A stretch of DNA of 64,000 nt from Parvularcula sp. BBD 1991-13 (GCA_001657385.1 LYSZ01000007.1:62001-126000), one strand, 5' to 3'. Positions 1-10,490 are shown, counted from the first letter of the stretch. Made by a program: numbers and translations. The notes: generated by a model not told the origin, from the sequence alone.

Positions 1-2
1 AA

Positions 3-206
3 AGGCTTAATAATATTTGTACTGAGTATTTTGATATGAGCCTTGTCGCTACGCCAAATTTATCTGCAACCTTCACTAGCCATGCGCCAGTGGTCGGGTT
101 TTCCAAACGTCGCTATGATCGGAAATTCAAGCCGACTGCACCGCGTCAAAAACCGCGTATGAGCTCCAAACGTCGCCGGCGTCGCTTTCCGAAACCAAAG
201 CGCTGA
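3..206 (+). CDS. C-terminal part of an unidentified basic protein or small ORF (ATG possible at 36)
   Basis: Open frame from window start to TGA at 204-206; ends ...APRQKPRMSSKRRRRRFPKPKR; may begin outside window. Confidence 0.3.
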   Translation, partial: RLNNICTEYFDMSLVATPNLSATFTSHAPVVGFSKRRYDRKFKPTAPRQKPRMSSKRRRRRFPKPKR

Positions 207-947
207 TTACATTTCATGGCCATTATCGTCGTCATCACCTTTTGAGCGATTGCCGTTACCGGCGTTCCATCCTGGTTCACCGTAATTTTCTAAAAGCGCT
301 GACGCTTCGGACTGTTGTTCGCGGCCCTCAAGAGAAACCAGCCGATCTTCGATGAAAACCGCCATTTGCTCATCGCTTGAATAAAAACCTTCTGCAGATG
401 CGGCGTTCCAGGCGTCTTTGTCCCCTACTCTGAACCGAACGTCATAGCCGGCCTTTTCGCCGAGATTGCGCAGCCATATTCTTTGTGTGCGGCCGTTGCC
501 GTCGATAAAGGGATGAATGGCGTTTATCTCATTCACGTAATGCGCAGCGGCGGCGGCAAAGGTATTCGGGTCTTTTCCAACCAGGTGATTTTGCGCTTCC
601 AGCTTTTCAAAAAGTTTGTTCAATTCCGGTTCGATATACTCCGGTACAGCAAACGGGGCCGGTCCCCGTCCGGTCGTATAACTGCGAAACTCGCCGGCCC
701 AGGTGTAAATCTCCGACAACAGCGTTTTGTGGATCGCTTTCAGACCGGTCACATCAAAGCGGAAAGCTTCTTCGGGCAGGCCGGCTTTTAAGGCTTGCCG
801 GCCGTGATAACGCTCGGCCTGTTCTAATTTACCAGGGTCCGTAATATTCAGCTTATTGATGAAAACCGGATTATCAGGGTCGCTGCCGGGATAAATCAGG
901 CTTTCAAAGATTTGCTGTTCACGCGCCGATCGACTGAATTGGTTCAT
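207..947 (-). CDS. Fic/DOC family toxin (AMP-transferase type)
   Basis: Intact Fic motif HPFIDGNGRTQR; upstream small antitoxin overlaps by ATGA. Confidence 0.92.
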   Translation of the reverse strand: MNQFSRSAREQQIFESLIYPGSDPDNPVFINKLNITDPGKLEQAERYHGRQALKAGLPEEAFRFDVTGLKAIHKTLLSEIYTWAGEFRSYTTGRGPAPFAVPEYIEPELNKLFEKLEAQNHLVGKDPNTFAAAAAHYVNEINAIHPFIDGNGRTQRIWLRNLGEKAGYDVRFRVGDKDAWNAASAEGFYSSDEQMAVFIEDRLVSLEGREQQSEASALLENYGEPGWNAGNGNRSKGDDDDNGHEM

Positions 948-1168
948 TCAGCCGCTTGCGTCACCGGTTCGTCGGCTGTGAAGTAAGCGCTAATGCGGGC
1001 TTTAATCTCGTTGTGCGGCAGGCCTTCAGCTTCCCAGGCCTCAATCAATGATTCAAGCTCAGGGTCGCGGGACATGCCCTCAATATCAGCGTCGATCATG
1101 GCCTGATCCGCCCGATACTGGGCGGCTTCTGGCGTGGTCGCGTTAAATGGGATGCCTTTTGTCTTCAT
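944..1168 (-). CDS. VbhA-like Fic antitoxin
   Basis: 74 aa, overlaps Fic start by 4 nt; helix ADQAMIDADIEGMSRDPE aligns with the (S/T)xxxE(G/N) inhibitory helix region of VbhA-type antitoxins. Confidence 0.75.
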   Translation of the reverse strand: MKTKGIPFNATTPEAAQYRADQAMIDADIEGMSRDPELESLIEAWEAEGLPHNEIKARISAYFTADEPVTQAAE

Positions 1169-1581
1169 GGGTTCATTATAGCAGAAAATCGCGCTGAAGT
1201 CGTTAAAAATCTAACCCCCTGTGCCTACCCCCCCAAACATTGGGGTAGTAACGCTGCGCGGCTTTGTCTGAGTTTGAAACTACGCTGCCCGTTTCCGACG
1301 ATCTCGACGCGCCACAAAGTCTTCGCGCTTTTGCGCTGTCGCGGCGATTGACGGGCTCATGCCTGAACGCAGGCCTTTCACCTTCCCGCCTTCGTGGGTG
1401 AAATGACCCAGATAAAAATGATCCCGAAATACTTCGTCGCAATCGGTCTTTCCAAGCAGCCTATGGATGTAAGGCTATGACAATGGGCGCATTGGCAAAA
1501 AGTACGAATTGATTCGCCAACATCCCGGCATAAGGTAAGCAGAGTTCTTTAAATTGGTAAGATAACTTTGGCGGTGAAGAA

Positions 1582-2535
1582 ATGGCTGATGTGTTTATAA
1601 GCTACAAGTCGGAAAGGCGACCTGCAGCATTCCATCTGCATAAAATATTTGAAAGTCATGGATTTGAGAGTTGGTACGATTACTGCCTTATTCCCGGTGA
1701 GGAGTTCGAGGATCGTTTGATTGCCGAACTTCGTTCTGCGAAGGCTTGTGTAATTCTCTGGTGCTCTCTTTCTGTCCGGAGCGAGTGGGTTCTCCGAGAG
1801 GCTCGTGAGGCGGCACGTATTGATACACATGTTCCCGTTTGGATAGAGGAGACAGAACTCCCCGAAGAATTTGCCGGTTGGCACACTCTAGATCTTACAA
1901 CTTGGAACGGCGATCCGTTAAGTGGAGACCTCGGGCCGTTGTTATCGGGTATAGAGAAAAAAGTAGCAAGATCATCTAGACCAGTCGGGCGTGATCTCGA
2001 TAACCTTCATTTACATTGGAAGAATACCGGTAGACTCAGTCTTGCGAAATTCGCGTTGAACCAGCCTCCGGCGTCGATGGCCGAAGCCCAACTTGCACCG
2101 CACGCTGAAAAAACGGATGCAGACCTTGCTGTAGAGGTCCTTTTTGGCACGGACACAACACTCTATAGGGACATCGAAAACGCAGTATCGGGAGTTAATC
2201 GCAGGGCGTCCTTATCATTCAATGAGGCTATTCTGTCTGCTGGTAGGGCCATTGATCGTTCTAAAAGAGCCGCAGCGCAGACACGAGTCTTGGAAAGCGA
2301 ATTTTCATCATTCTTAACCGGTCTTGCGCAGAGCATAGAGAATTATAAGCTCAAGGAGTACGTTCAAGGTTCTCGGGAGGTTCGTCTGCGTACTTCCGAT
2401 CCCGGCTTAGGGATTATTGCATACGATTCGTGTGACAAATACCTCGGAGCGTTAAAGAACGATCAAGCTCTCGGGCTAGGTGAGTGGACCATTTATCAGG
2501 AGACAGCGACACGGCCGATCCGCCCGACGAGATGA
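1582..2535 (+). CDS. TIR-domain protein with unassigned C-terminal region
   Basis: N-term MADVFISYKSERRPAAFHLHKIFESHGFESWYDYCLIPGEEF...; WxxxE (WVLRE); TIR fold pattern. Confidence 0.85.
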   Translation: MADVFISYKSERRPAAFHLHKIFESHGFESWYDYCLIPGEEFEDRLIAELRSAKACVILWCSLSVRSEWVLREAREAARIDTHVPVWIEETELPEEFAGWHTLDLTTWNGDPLSGDLGPLLSGIEKKVARSSRPVGRDLDNLHLHWKNTGRLSLAKFALNQPPASMAEAQLAPHAEKTDADLAVEVLFGTDTTLYRDIENAVSGVNRRASLSFNEAILSAGRAIDRSKRAAAQTRVLESEFSSFLTGLAQSIENYKLKEYVQGSREVRLRTSDPGLGIIAYDSCDKYLGALKNDQALGLGEWTIYQETATRPIRPTR

Positions 2536-2739
2536 TTTCTTTGGGTTTGTAGCGCTTCCTCCTTCAGTCAGTTGGACACCTCCAAGAACATGATTTTTCG
2601 TGACCGTCCGTTGAACGCGGCCTAACGCGCCCGAAAGACCTGAGTTACGCTGCACAAGCAGCGCAAACGCCATGGCATGAGTTCGTCGAGGCGGTTGTTT
2701 TTATGGTCTGCGATCCGGCCTAGTGAACTTGCGGATGTT

Positions 2740-2843
2740 GTCAGATGCGGACGCGCCAGGGGAGATCATTTGTTCTGTGGCGCGTCGCTATGAGATTGAC
2801 GCGGCGCAGATTTATTAGTGGCGCAAGCGTGATCAAAAATTGA
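2740..2843 (+). pseudogene. Transposase OrfA-like (IS3/IS66-type HTH) remnant
   Basis: Frame reads ADAPGEIICSVARRYEIDAAQIY*WRKRDQKLI*, a typical transposase HTH interrupted by TAG. Confidence 0.6.
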
Positions 2844-3404
2844 TTTAAAAAGCAGATTGTTGGCGAAGCGGCGAGCCTTCGATTTCTGCTGCCGATCTCC
2901 TTCAGACTGCACAATCGCATTGATATTCATGACCGGTTATCAGACAATACCCTTCATCGTAAATGCGTCTAAACGCCTGTCTGACGCGGCGACGAGAATT
3001 TCAGCGTGGTTATCGAGGCAAGCCTTTTAGGAGATCTGGGTCGCCGGCGCGTGCGAAAAACTTTGCTAAAATTTTATGTGCTTGTGAGCTAATATACTGG
3101 CTGTCGTGTTTCGTTATCGAAATAATTTTGCTTGATTCAAGATTATTGATTATTACTAAAAGATTTGTATATTTCGAATCTATTTTTTATGTTCGTGTAT
3201 ATTAATTCTGAGTGATTTCTAACGTTTATCTTCGTCGGTTTTGCGTACAGAGAATTTTCATAAATACGTGACCCTGCAGGATAGCATGATGATAGGTGCT
3301 CAAGCCTGCGACTAAGTGTTGATTGACCGCCGCAAGCCGTAAGGGAAGGGGGAGATCAGGAAGGTGAGTGTTTGACAAAGAGCCCAAAACAAAATTCGAC
3401 CTCC

Positions 3405-3812
3405 ATGTCGAACTCCGGTGATAATGATGATGGACCTCCGCCAGTTTCAAATGACGAAAAGATCGGCGCTCGCTTGCGGACAGCGCGGGAGCAAGCAGGT
3501 CTGAGTCAGGGCGATATCGCCGACTTCATCGGACTTAAATATCAGTCGGTGCAGCGTCTTGAAAAAGGAGGCACTTCAATCACGATGTCTCGGTTTTTTG
3601 CGGTATGCGAGAATCTTGATCTTCCCGTCACTTACTTCTTGCAGGATTGTATTGACGCTGACGGTTACGTCGTGAAGGCGGGCGAACAGCGTGACCGCTT
3701 AGCCGTCTTTTCAGGTCAGGCCCGAGAAGCGGCGAGGCTCTTTGACAGGCTTGCACGGCCGCAAGATCGTGAAATGGCGCTCAGTTTTTTAAACCGGCTT
3801 GGCGATGCCTGA
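3405..3812 (+). CDS. XRE-family transcriptional regulator
   Basis: KIGARLRTAREQAGLSQGDIADFIGLKYQSVQRLEKGGTSI HTH; ATG at 3405 preferred over TTG at 3372. Confidence 0.88.
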   Translation: MSNSGDNDDGPPPVSNDEKIGARLRTAREQAGLSQGDIADFIGLKYQSVQRLEKGGTSITMSRFFAVCENLDLPVTYFLQDCIDADGYVVKAGEQRDRLAVFSGQAREAARLFDRLARPQDREMALSFLNRLGDA

Positions 3813-4258
3813 TGAAATGCGGGATGGCGTTCTTTTGTCTCGCAAGGACGGCTTTTCATTCGATCCCGCGAGGTTCAAGGTTGCAAGCCCGAAATCACTA
3901 CGCCCTTGGGATGAAAATTGCGCTCTGTATTCAAATCTAGGCATTCCATTAGCTGCGGCGTGATACAGCGCTTTCTGCGCTGCAACATAATGACCTGCAA
4001 TAGAACAAAATGTGATGAGAATGCCACAAAAACTCATAACCCATTGAATAGCATATAGTATTTTTATTGTCGGGATGTATTGGCGTCCATGTTTGTGAAC
4101 ATTTGTGCGCAATAGCAAACGCGGATTCTGCTATTATGGCGGCATGAAAAAGCTATCAAACTGAACCCAAGCGATGCAACGTCAAACTGTATGATCATTG
4201 ATGTTGACGCACTGATGCGTCCTTCCTTCCTCCAACATAGGGGGCGGAGCGACGCGTT

Positions 4259-4888
4259 ATGGCCGACGGTCAGGGCGGTAACGGAATAGCGGCATTTCGA
4301 ACGGACGCACCGGGCGCCGCCGGCGCGCCGTCTGCTGAGCTGCAGGCCCTAACCGAGCGTTTTATCCGTGAGCTTTACACCAGACACCACCGGTTGCTGA
4401 TCAGCGTCATTGCGCGTTTTGCGTCGCGTTCTGACGCCGAGGACATCGCCCAGGAAGCTTACTTTCGCATTGTCCGTCACGTTTATTCAGGCCAGCTCGC
4501 GCCCGACGATATTGAGAAGCCTGCGAGCCTGCTGGTTCGTATCGGCCGGCACATCGCCATCGATAAGCATCGCCAAGGTGGCGGGTCGTCTGCCCCGAAA
4601 CATGTCTCCCTGGATGATGACGATTTTGATGAAGTCCTGCTGGCGTCAGATGTAGCCCAGGATGATGTCCTGCAGGCGAAAGAAGAGTTGGCGATCGTCC
4701 GCGAGACGATTGAGTGTTTGCCCCAGCCGACGCGCACCATATTCGAGCTGCACCGATTTGAGGGCAAACCGTACCGTCAGATAGCCAATGAATTAGGCGT
4801 GACATATTTCGAAGTCGTCAAACAAATCGCAGCGGCGGTCCACGCGATCCAAACCAGCCTGGATGGCGACGAAAACGGGATGAGTTAG
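4259..4888 (+). CDS. ECF RNA polymerase sigma factor (FecI-like)
   Basis: Sigma-70 region 2 (SRSDAEDIAQEAYFRIVRHV) and region 4 (LPQPTRTIFELHRFEGKPYRQIANELGVTYFEVVKQIAAAV); followed by FecR. Confidence 0.92.
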   Translation: MADGQGGNGIAAFRTDAPGAAGAPSAELQALTERFIRELYTRHHRLLISVIARFASRSDAEDIAQEAYFRIVRHVYSGQLAPDDIEKPASLLVRIGRHIAIDKHRQGGGSSAPKHVSLDDDDFDEVLLASDVAQDDVLQAKEELAIVRETIECLPQPTRTIFELHRFEGKPYRQIANELGVTYFEVVKQIAAAVHAIQTSLDGDENGMS

Positions 4889-4894
4889 CGTAAA

Positions 4895-5950
4895 GTGAAT
4901 AATCCGAACGAGGATGAACCTCGCGAAACAAGAGACAATGATATGATTGGGGCGGAGGCGGCGACGTGGCTGGCGATCTTGCGGGGCGATGAAGCCAGCG
5001 CCGATGATCGACGACGTTTCGATGCCTGGCGGGGCGCTGATGTACGCCATGAGGCCGCTTTCGACAAGCTCGAAAAGACTTGGGGCCGAATGAGCGCATT
5101 GGCGCCGCAATACCGCCAATCTGAGAGTCAGTCGATCTCGCCGACGCCGATAAGGCTCAAGGCTTTTTTCGGGAAGTTCGCTGACGCAAGCGGTGTTTTG
5201 GCCGCCGCCTGCCTCGCCATTATAAGCGTTGTCGTCGTCATTGGACTGCAAGAGTATCGGCAACCGCCGGAGAGCGAGACCATCTATGCCGGCGCCGAAC
5301 CGCTAACGGAGCAGTTGCCGGATGGAACGATCGTTCATTTGAACGCATCGACCAGGATTGAAGTCGCTTTCACCCCGTCTGAACGCCTCATCCGTCTCGG
5401 CAGGGGGCAGGCCCAGTTCATTGTCGCCCCGGACAAGAACCGTCCGCTTACGGTTACGGCCGGCGAACATCGGGTGGTCGCGATCGGAACGGCCTTCGAT
5501 GTTTTGCAGGGGTCTCAATCCGTGGTCGTGACCTTGCTCGAAGGGGTTGTCGACGTGATGCAGATTGATCCGGTGTCCTCGATGCAAACGCATGACGATG
5601 TCATCCGTCTTGCTCCCGGCGAACGGATTTCCGTGGCGGCCGGCCGTCCGCCGATCCGCAGAACGGTTGATCTCGCCAATGTCGGCGCCTGGCGCCGCGG
5701 CCGAGTGGTGTTGCAGGCCGCATCCCTTGAAGACGCGGTGAATGAGATCGGCCAGTATGCTAAGCGGCGCATAATAATTGGCGACGCCGTCGAACTTGAT
5801 CGTCCGATCAATTTCAGTGGGCCGATCAATGAGAAAACAGCGGCTGTATTTCTGAAGGCGCTTGATGTTCAATACGCCATCAGCGCCCGCCAGTTACCTG
5901 ACGGCGCGCTGCTGCTTGAGCCGCAGCGCGCGCCTGAACGCAATCAATAA
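4895..5950 (+). CDS. FecR-family anti-sigma/signal transducer
   Basis: N-term AATWLAILRGDEASADDRRRFDAWRGADVRHEAAFDKLEKTWGRM; central FecR domain; one TM. Confidence 0.92.
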   Translation: MNNPNEDEPRETRDNDMIGAEAATWLAILRGDEASADDRRRFDAWRGADVRHEAAFDKLEKTWGRMSALAPQYRQSESQSISPTPIRLKAFFGKFADASGVLAAACLAIISVVVVIGLQEYRQPPESETIYAGAEPLTEQLPDGTIVHLNASTRIEVAFTPSERLIRLGRGQAQFIVAPDKNRPLTVTAGEHRVVAIGTAFDVLQGSQSVVVTLLEGVVDVMQIDPVSSMQTHDDVIRLAPGERISVAAGRPPIRRTVDLANVGAWRRGRVVLQAASLEDAVNEIGQYAKRRIIIGDAVELDRPINFSGPINEKTAAVFLKALDVQYAISARQLPDGALLLEPQRAPERNQ

Positions 5951-6236
5951 GAAAAGAGGCTGACCCCGCGAGCAACCGCATACTGAATATTAGAGCTCCA
6001 TAACGCCCCCTACACGGCACTACGCAATCTCATCATTTCTGAGCGCGTCACCGCAAAGGTTTTTGACTGAAACCTCTGCGCCGTTTTCGTGTGCGCGAAA
6101 ATTCAAAAAGCGGCCCGTGTTATAGCTTACAGTACACAAATAGTTCACAAAGTTTTCTGTCTAATGATCAATCATGCCCTCTGATTTCTCGTCCTACCTG
6201 ATAGGCGGCAATTTTTAATCATTGGGGAACTGAGAA

Positions 6237-8897
6237 ATGGGGATTCTTCACAAAGCGCATCAGCGGTCTTTAACGGCGACAGGTGCAAAAAAACGAACGC
6301 GTTATCTGGCTGCAGCTTCTTTGCTTGCTATTTCGTTTGGGATTAGTCCGAACGCCCTAGCGCAAACCTCTACTTACAGCATTGGACCGCAACCGCTTGA
6401 GACGGCGCTTGAAGCATATGCAGAACAGGAGGGCCTGTTCCTGGTCGCGGATGTCGATCTGAGCGGTGTTGATACGTCAGGTGTGTCAGGTGAGCTGTCC
6501 CGTGAGGATGCGATAGGCCAACTGCTTGCCGGTTCCAACTTTCAATTCCGATTCATCGATGATAATACTCTTTTGATTACAGCTCCCGATCGCGTAGCTA
6601 GTGTACCGAGCAAAATACCGCGTACCGGCTCCACGGCCAATGGATCGGCACCCCTCAGTCTTGTATCGGATGAAGTTGTCGTCACCGGCTCCAATATTCG
6701 TGGCCGTATTAATCCTACGTCACCTGTGATTTCCTTCAGCCGACAAGATATCGATCTTACTGGGGTCGCGACTGTTCAGGATTTCATCCGTCTCATCCCT
6801 CAAAATTTTAACTCAACGACATCTCTTACGTTGAATAGCGACAACCCTTTCGACAGCACAGCCCCGTCATCTGGAGGCGCATCGATCGATTTGAGGGGGC
6901 TCGGTCCTGGTGCTACTCTAACTCTCTTAAACGGTCGAAGAACGGCATTGTCTGGCGCCGGCACTTTCTTTGATGCTTCCACAATACCTTTTACCGTAAT
7001 TGATCGTGTTGAGATTTTAACCGACGGCGCATCAGCCATCTACGGTTCTGATGCGATTGGCGGGGTTGTTAATTTCATCACGATGAGGGATTTCGAGGGC
7101 TTCGAACTGCGTGCTCGATATGGCGGCGTAACGAGTGGGAATAATGAAGAAAGCCAAGTAGGCGGTATTGCTGGTACACGCTGGGACAATGGTGGCGCAT
7201 TCATAAGCGCTGAATACACAGATGTGAATTCCTTGATAGTATCAGATCGTGACTTCATCGATCTTGAGACAGCTTTTCCGGACGCTACTCTTTTTCCAAG
7301 ACAAGAGAGCTTCAGCTTGTATGGTTCAATTGATCAACAGATAGGAAATAGACTGCAATTCTCGAGCGATGTTGTTTTCACTAATCGCGACGTAGAGAGT
7401 AATCTTTTTTTCGTTACCGACGCCCAAGTTATTCGAAGAAACACAGAGAGCGTTTTCCTTTCCTCTCAGCTCGCATACGAGATATCTGATAAGATATCTG
7501 CATCTTTATATTTCGACTATGGGCAATCTCGTACCCAAGAGCGCATTAGTAGAGATAATTTTTCCACTGTTGACCAGGAACTAGAAAACGGAAACCTTGC
7601 TATTGAAGGACAAATTAGCGGCGACCTTTTAACTCTTCCAGGAGGAGTTATATCTGGCGCTGTTGGAGGTGGTTATAGAGAAGAAAACTTATCCATTCCG
7701 ACATCCAGTGGATTTGGACCAGAGCGGTCGCGGGGAATTGGTTCGGCATATGGTGAACTTTTAATCCCCCTAATCGGGCCGGATCAGTCTATCCCTTTAG
7801 CAAAAGAGATTACTCTAAGTATTGCAGGTCGGTATGAACATTACTCTGATATTGGTGATGTGTTTAATCCACGAGTGGGCTTAGCTTGGGACGTCAGTGA
7901 TGATCTGATACTTCGCGGTACGTACTCAGAATCGTTTAGAGCTCCCCCCTTATTCAATCTTTTCTCTCCAGAATTTTTTGCCTTTGGAGCTTTCGCAGAT
8001 AACGATCTTGATCCCGTAGATCAGGATCCTCGGGCGCCAGACGGTTCCACTTTTTTCCTCTTTTCGCTTGGTGCGGGCAATCAGAACTTACAGCCAGAGG
8101 AAGCAATAAGTTGGACCGCCGGCTTCAGCTATTCGCCTGAAGCGATCAAAGGTTTTAATCTGGAAGGGAATTTTTTCGACGTGTCCTATCGCGACCGGAT
8201 AGATATTGTCGGTTTCTTGGAGCCAATTACTAACCCTGATTTTTCTATATTTGTCGATCGATCTCCCAATCGAGACGACCTTGCCAATCTATTGCAACGC
8301 ATAGAAACCGAAAATATACGATTCACAAATATCGCCGATTTTACAGTTATGCCGGAAGATGTTGGCGCCTTTGTCAATGCAGGTATACAAAATCTGTCTA
8401 CCCTGGATGTTCGAGGTTTAGACTTTTGGGCTTCCTATAAATCAGGATGGAAAGACAACAATTTTGCGTTTTCTTTAAACACGTCGTATTTACTTGACTA
8501 TGATATCCAAGGCACTGATGTCAGTGAATCATTTAGTGCGCTCGATACAGTCTATCGGCCCGTAGATTTACGTATGCGCGGCACTGCTTCGTGGGAGAGA
8601 AATGGATTTACGATCTATGCAGCCGTCAATCATATTGGTTCATACATCAATAATAGAAGCGGCGGTCCAGATGAGCCTATCGATTCTTGGACCACTGCGG
8701 ACTTTACTTTCTCTTACAAAACGGGCGCAGTTAACGATAGGTCATTATTAAATAACACTCTGCTTTCGCTCAGTGTCCAGAATATATTTGATGAAGATCC
8801 GCCATTTGTTCAAACTACCGACGGTCTGAACTATGACACCGCGAACGCGAGTCCGCTTGGTCGGTTTTGGTCTGTTCAGCTTACAAAGCAATGGTGA
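6237..8897 (+). CDS. TonB-dependent receptor with N-terminal STN signalling domain
   Basis: Signal peptide, STN (YSIGPQPLETALEAYAEQEGLFLVAD), plug (GSNIRG...VTDGASAIYGSDAIGGVVNF), C-terminal aromatic ...LGRFWSVQLTKQW. Confidence 0.95.
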   Translation: MGILHKAHQRSLTATGAKKRTRYLAAASLLAISFGISPNALAQTSTYSIGPQPLETALEAYAEQEGLFLVADVDLSGVDTSGVSGELSREDAIGQLLAGSNFQFRFIDDNTLLITAPDRVASVPSKIPRTGSTANGSAPLSLVSDEVVVTGSNIRGRINPTSPVISFSRQDIDLTGVATVQDFIRLIPQNFNSTTSLTLNSDNPFDSTAPSSGGASIDLRGLGPGATLTLLNGRRTALSGAGTFFDASTIPFTVIDRVEILTDGASAIYGSDAIGGVVNFITMRDFEGFELRARYGGVTSGNNEESQVGGIAGTRWDNGGAFISAEYTDVNSLIVSDRDFIDLETAFPDATLFPRQESFSLYGSIDQQIGNRLQFSSDVVFTNRDVESNLFFVTDAQVIRRNTESVFLSSQLAYEISDKISASLYFDYGQSRTQERISRDNFSTVDQELENGNLAIEGQISGDLLTLPGGVISGAVGGGYREENLSIPTSSGFGPERSRGIGSAYGELLIPLIGPDQSIPLAKEITLSIAGRYEHYSDIGDVFNPRVGLAWDVSDDLILRGTYSESFRAPPLFNLFSPEFFAFGAFADNDLDPVDQDPRAPDGSTFFLFSLGAGNQNLQPEEAISWTAGFSYSPEAIKGFNLEGNFFDVSYRDRIDIVGFLEPITNPDFSIFVDRSPNRDDLANLLQRIETENIRFTNIADFTVMPEDVGAFVNAGIQNLSTLDVRGLDFWASYKSGWKDNNFAFSLNTSYLLDYDIQGTDVSESFSALDTVYRPVDLRMRGTASWERNGFTIYAAVNHIGSYINNRSGGPDEPIDSWTTADFTFSYKTGAVNDRSLLNNTLLSLSVQNIFDEDPPFVQTTDGLNYDTANASPLGRFWSVQLTKQW

Positions 8898-8965
8898 CTA
8901 CCGTTGCTCCAACTTAAGCTGCTTCATCCGTTTGCTGTTTTCAAGATCATCTGGAGGGCTCTCAT

Positions 8966-10480
8966 ATGCGAGTCATGATTGCGTTTTTCGCTTCTTTCAT
9001 CTTGGGTGCATCAGCTTCTATTGCAGATGATACACGTCGTCCGTGGCCCGAATATTTGTCCAAGGAATTGCCCTCAGATATTCAGCAAGTAGTGCGTGAT
9101 CATGTACGTTCAACAGCATCGACTATCGATTATGTTGAGCATGGGATTCTGACAAGATCAGACCGCGAAGATTTCCTGATAAAGGTAGCTCTTGGTGAAC
9201 TCCTGCAAACCAATGACGGTTTGTTACGTTTGCTGGACATATTGGAAACAACCGATGATGCTGAGCTAAAATTGGCAGTTGCGGAGCGTTTTGCGGCATT
9301 CGGTCGATTATTTAGTTTCGCCGAACCTGCTGTTGGGTATGCGGGAAAAGCAATTCCTGATAATCCGTCATCTTATGCCCCTGCAATTGCCCACGCATTG
9401 GAGAAAAGCGCGGCTCTTGCGAGAACGCCTGACGATGCTGTACAGCTAGCGCAGTACTTCACACAATTTCAACAACGACGCTTGCTCGGTTCACTTCATC
9501 CCGCTTTGGAGCGGGCTGTCGCAGTGGAAACAAAAGATGGTATAAGTGCTGATTCACTTCGAATGAGCCTTCATAACTTGTTTTCACCTGGTTCTCTCCC
9601 GCCATTTTTTTATGGTCGATTTCCGGCTATTACAGTAGATGTACCGCAAAAACGAAAAATTCGCGCGATTGTTCTTGGTGATTTCGGCACTGGGAGAGCG
9701 GAGCAATTTGCTACCGCAGAAGCCATTCGTGCAGAACATTTGAGGAAGCCATATGACTTGGGGATCACTGTTGGTGATAATTTTATGCCAAACGGTCTCA
9801 ACGATCCAGATCATCCTCGATGGAGGACTGAATGGGAGGAACCTTACGGATCAATGGGGATTACGTTTTACCCCGTTTTGGGGAACCATGACTATGAAGG
9901 GGAGGGCGCAGCTTTAGCCCAAATTGTCTACTCAGAACAAAGTCAAAGTTGGTCACTTCCTAGTCCGAATTATTCGGTTCACACGGGACTTATAGATTTT
10001 TTTGCAGTCGACACAAATACCCTTACTCAGCCTCAGTTAGACTGGCTTGGTGTAGCGCTTCATGAGAGCACAGCGCAGTGGAAAATCGTTTATGGTCATC
10101 ACCCGATTTATTCCTCCGGCTACATCAGTGACCATACACACGAGCCAGCCAACCTTGTTGACCGACTTCTCCCTGTACTGAAAGCGGGCGGGGTCGATGC
10201 CTACTTCAATGGACACAATCACATTATGGAAGAGTGGGTACCGCAAGATGGTGTTCATCTCTTCACAGTAGGTGCTGGAGGATCGACATTGTCCAACACG
10301 GATAAGAGTGAAAATAGTTTATTTTTCGCAAGGCAACATGGATTTGTTGTTTTAGAGGTATCAGAAGATGAGCTGAATATAAAATTCAAAAATACATCAG
10401 GGTCGACATTGCACGAGAGAGTATTAAAGCCAAAACTACGGATGAGCAGAGGCGGCCACGAACGTACACTTATCAAATAG
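8966..10480 (+). CDS. Secreted metallophosphatase (purple-acid-phosphatase-like calcineurin fold)
   Basis: Signal peptide plus GDFG, GDN, GNHD, GHHP and GHNH metal-ligand motifs. Confidence 0.88.
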   Translation: MRVMIAFFASFILGASASIADDTRRPWPEYLSKELPSDIQQVVRDHVRSTASTIDYVEHGILTRSDREDFLIKVALGELLQTNDGLLRLLDILETTDDAELKLAVAERFAAFGRLFSFAEPAVGYAGKAIPDNPSSYAPAIAHALEKSAALARTPDDAVQLAQYFTQFQQRRLLGSLHPALERAVAVETKDGISADSLRMSLHNLFSPGSLPPFFYGRFPAITVDVPQKRKIRAIVLGDFGTGRAEQFATAEAIRAEHLRKPYDLGITVGDNFMPNGLNDPDHPRWRTEWEEPYGSMGITFYPVLGNHDYEGEGAALAQIVYSEQSQSWSLPSPNYSVHTGLIDFFAVDTNTLTQPQLDWLGVALHESTAQWKIVYGHHPIYSSGYISDHTHEPANLVDRLLPVLKAGGVDAYFNGHNHIMEEWVPQDGVHLFTVGAGGSTLSNTDKSENSLFFARQHGFVVLEVSEDELNIKFKNTSGSTLHERVLKPKLRMSRGGHERTLIK

Positions 10481-10490
10481 CTTGATGAAA

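Noticed and set aside
1203-1442. 79-aa minus-strand ORF
   Set aside because: No RBS or family, Arg/Ser-rich; likely spurious
3789-4118. 109-aa minus-strand ORF with one hydrophobic segment
   Set aside because: Overlaps the end of the XRE gene and lacks supporting motifs; not enough evidence
5303-5872. 189-aa minus-strand ORF opposite fecR
   Set aside because: Mirror of a well-supported FecR coding frame; high-GC antisense artefact
8966-10480. Considered whether this gene is a lasso isopeptidase
   Set aside because: It has calcineurin-like metal motifs (GDFG/GDN/GNHD/GHHP/GHNH), not a prolyl-oligopeptidase Ser hydrolase motif
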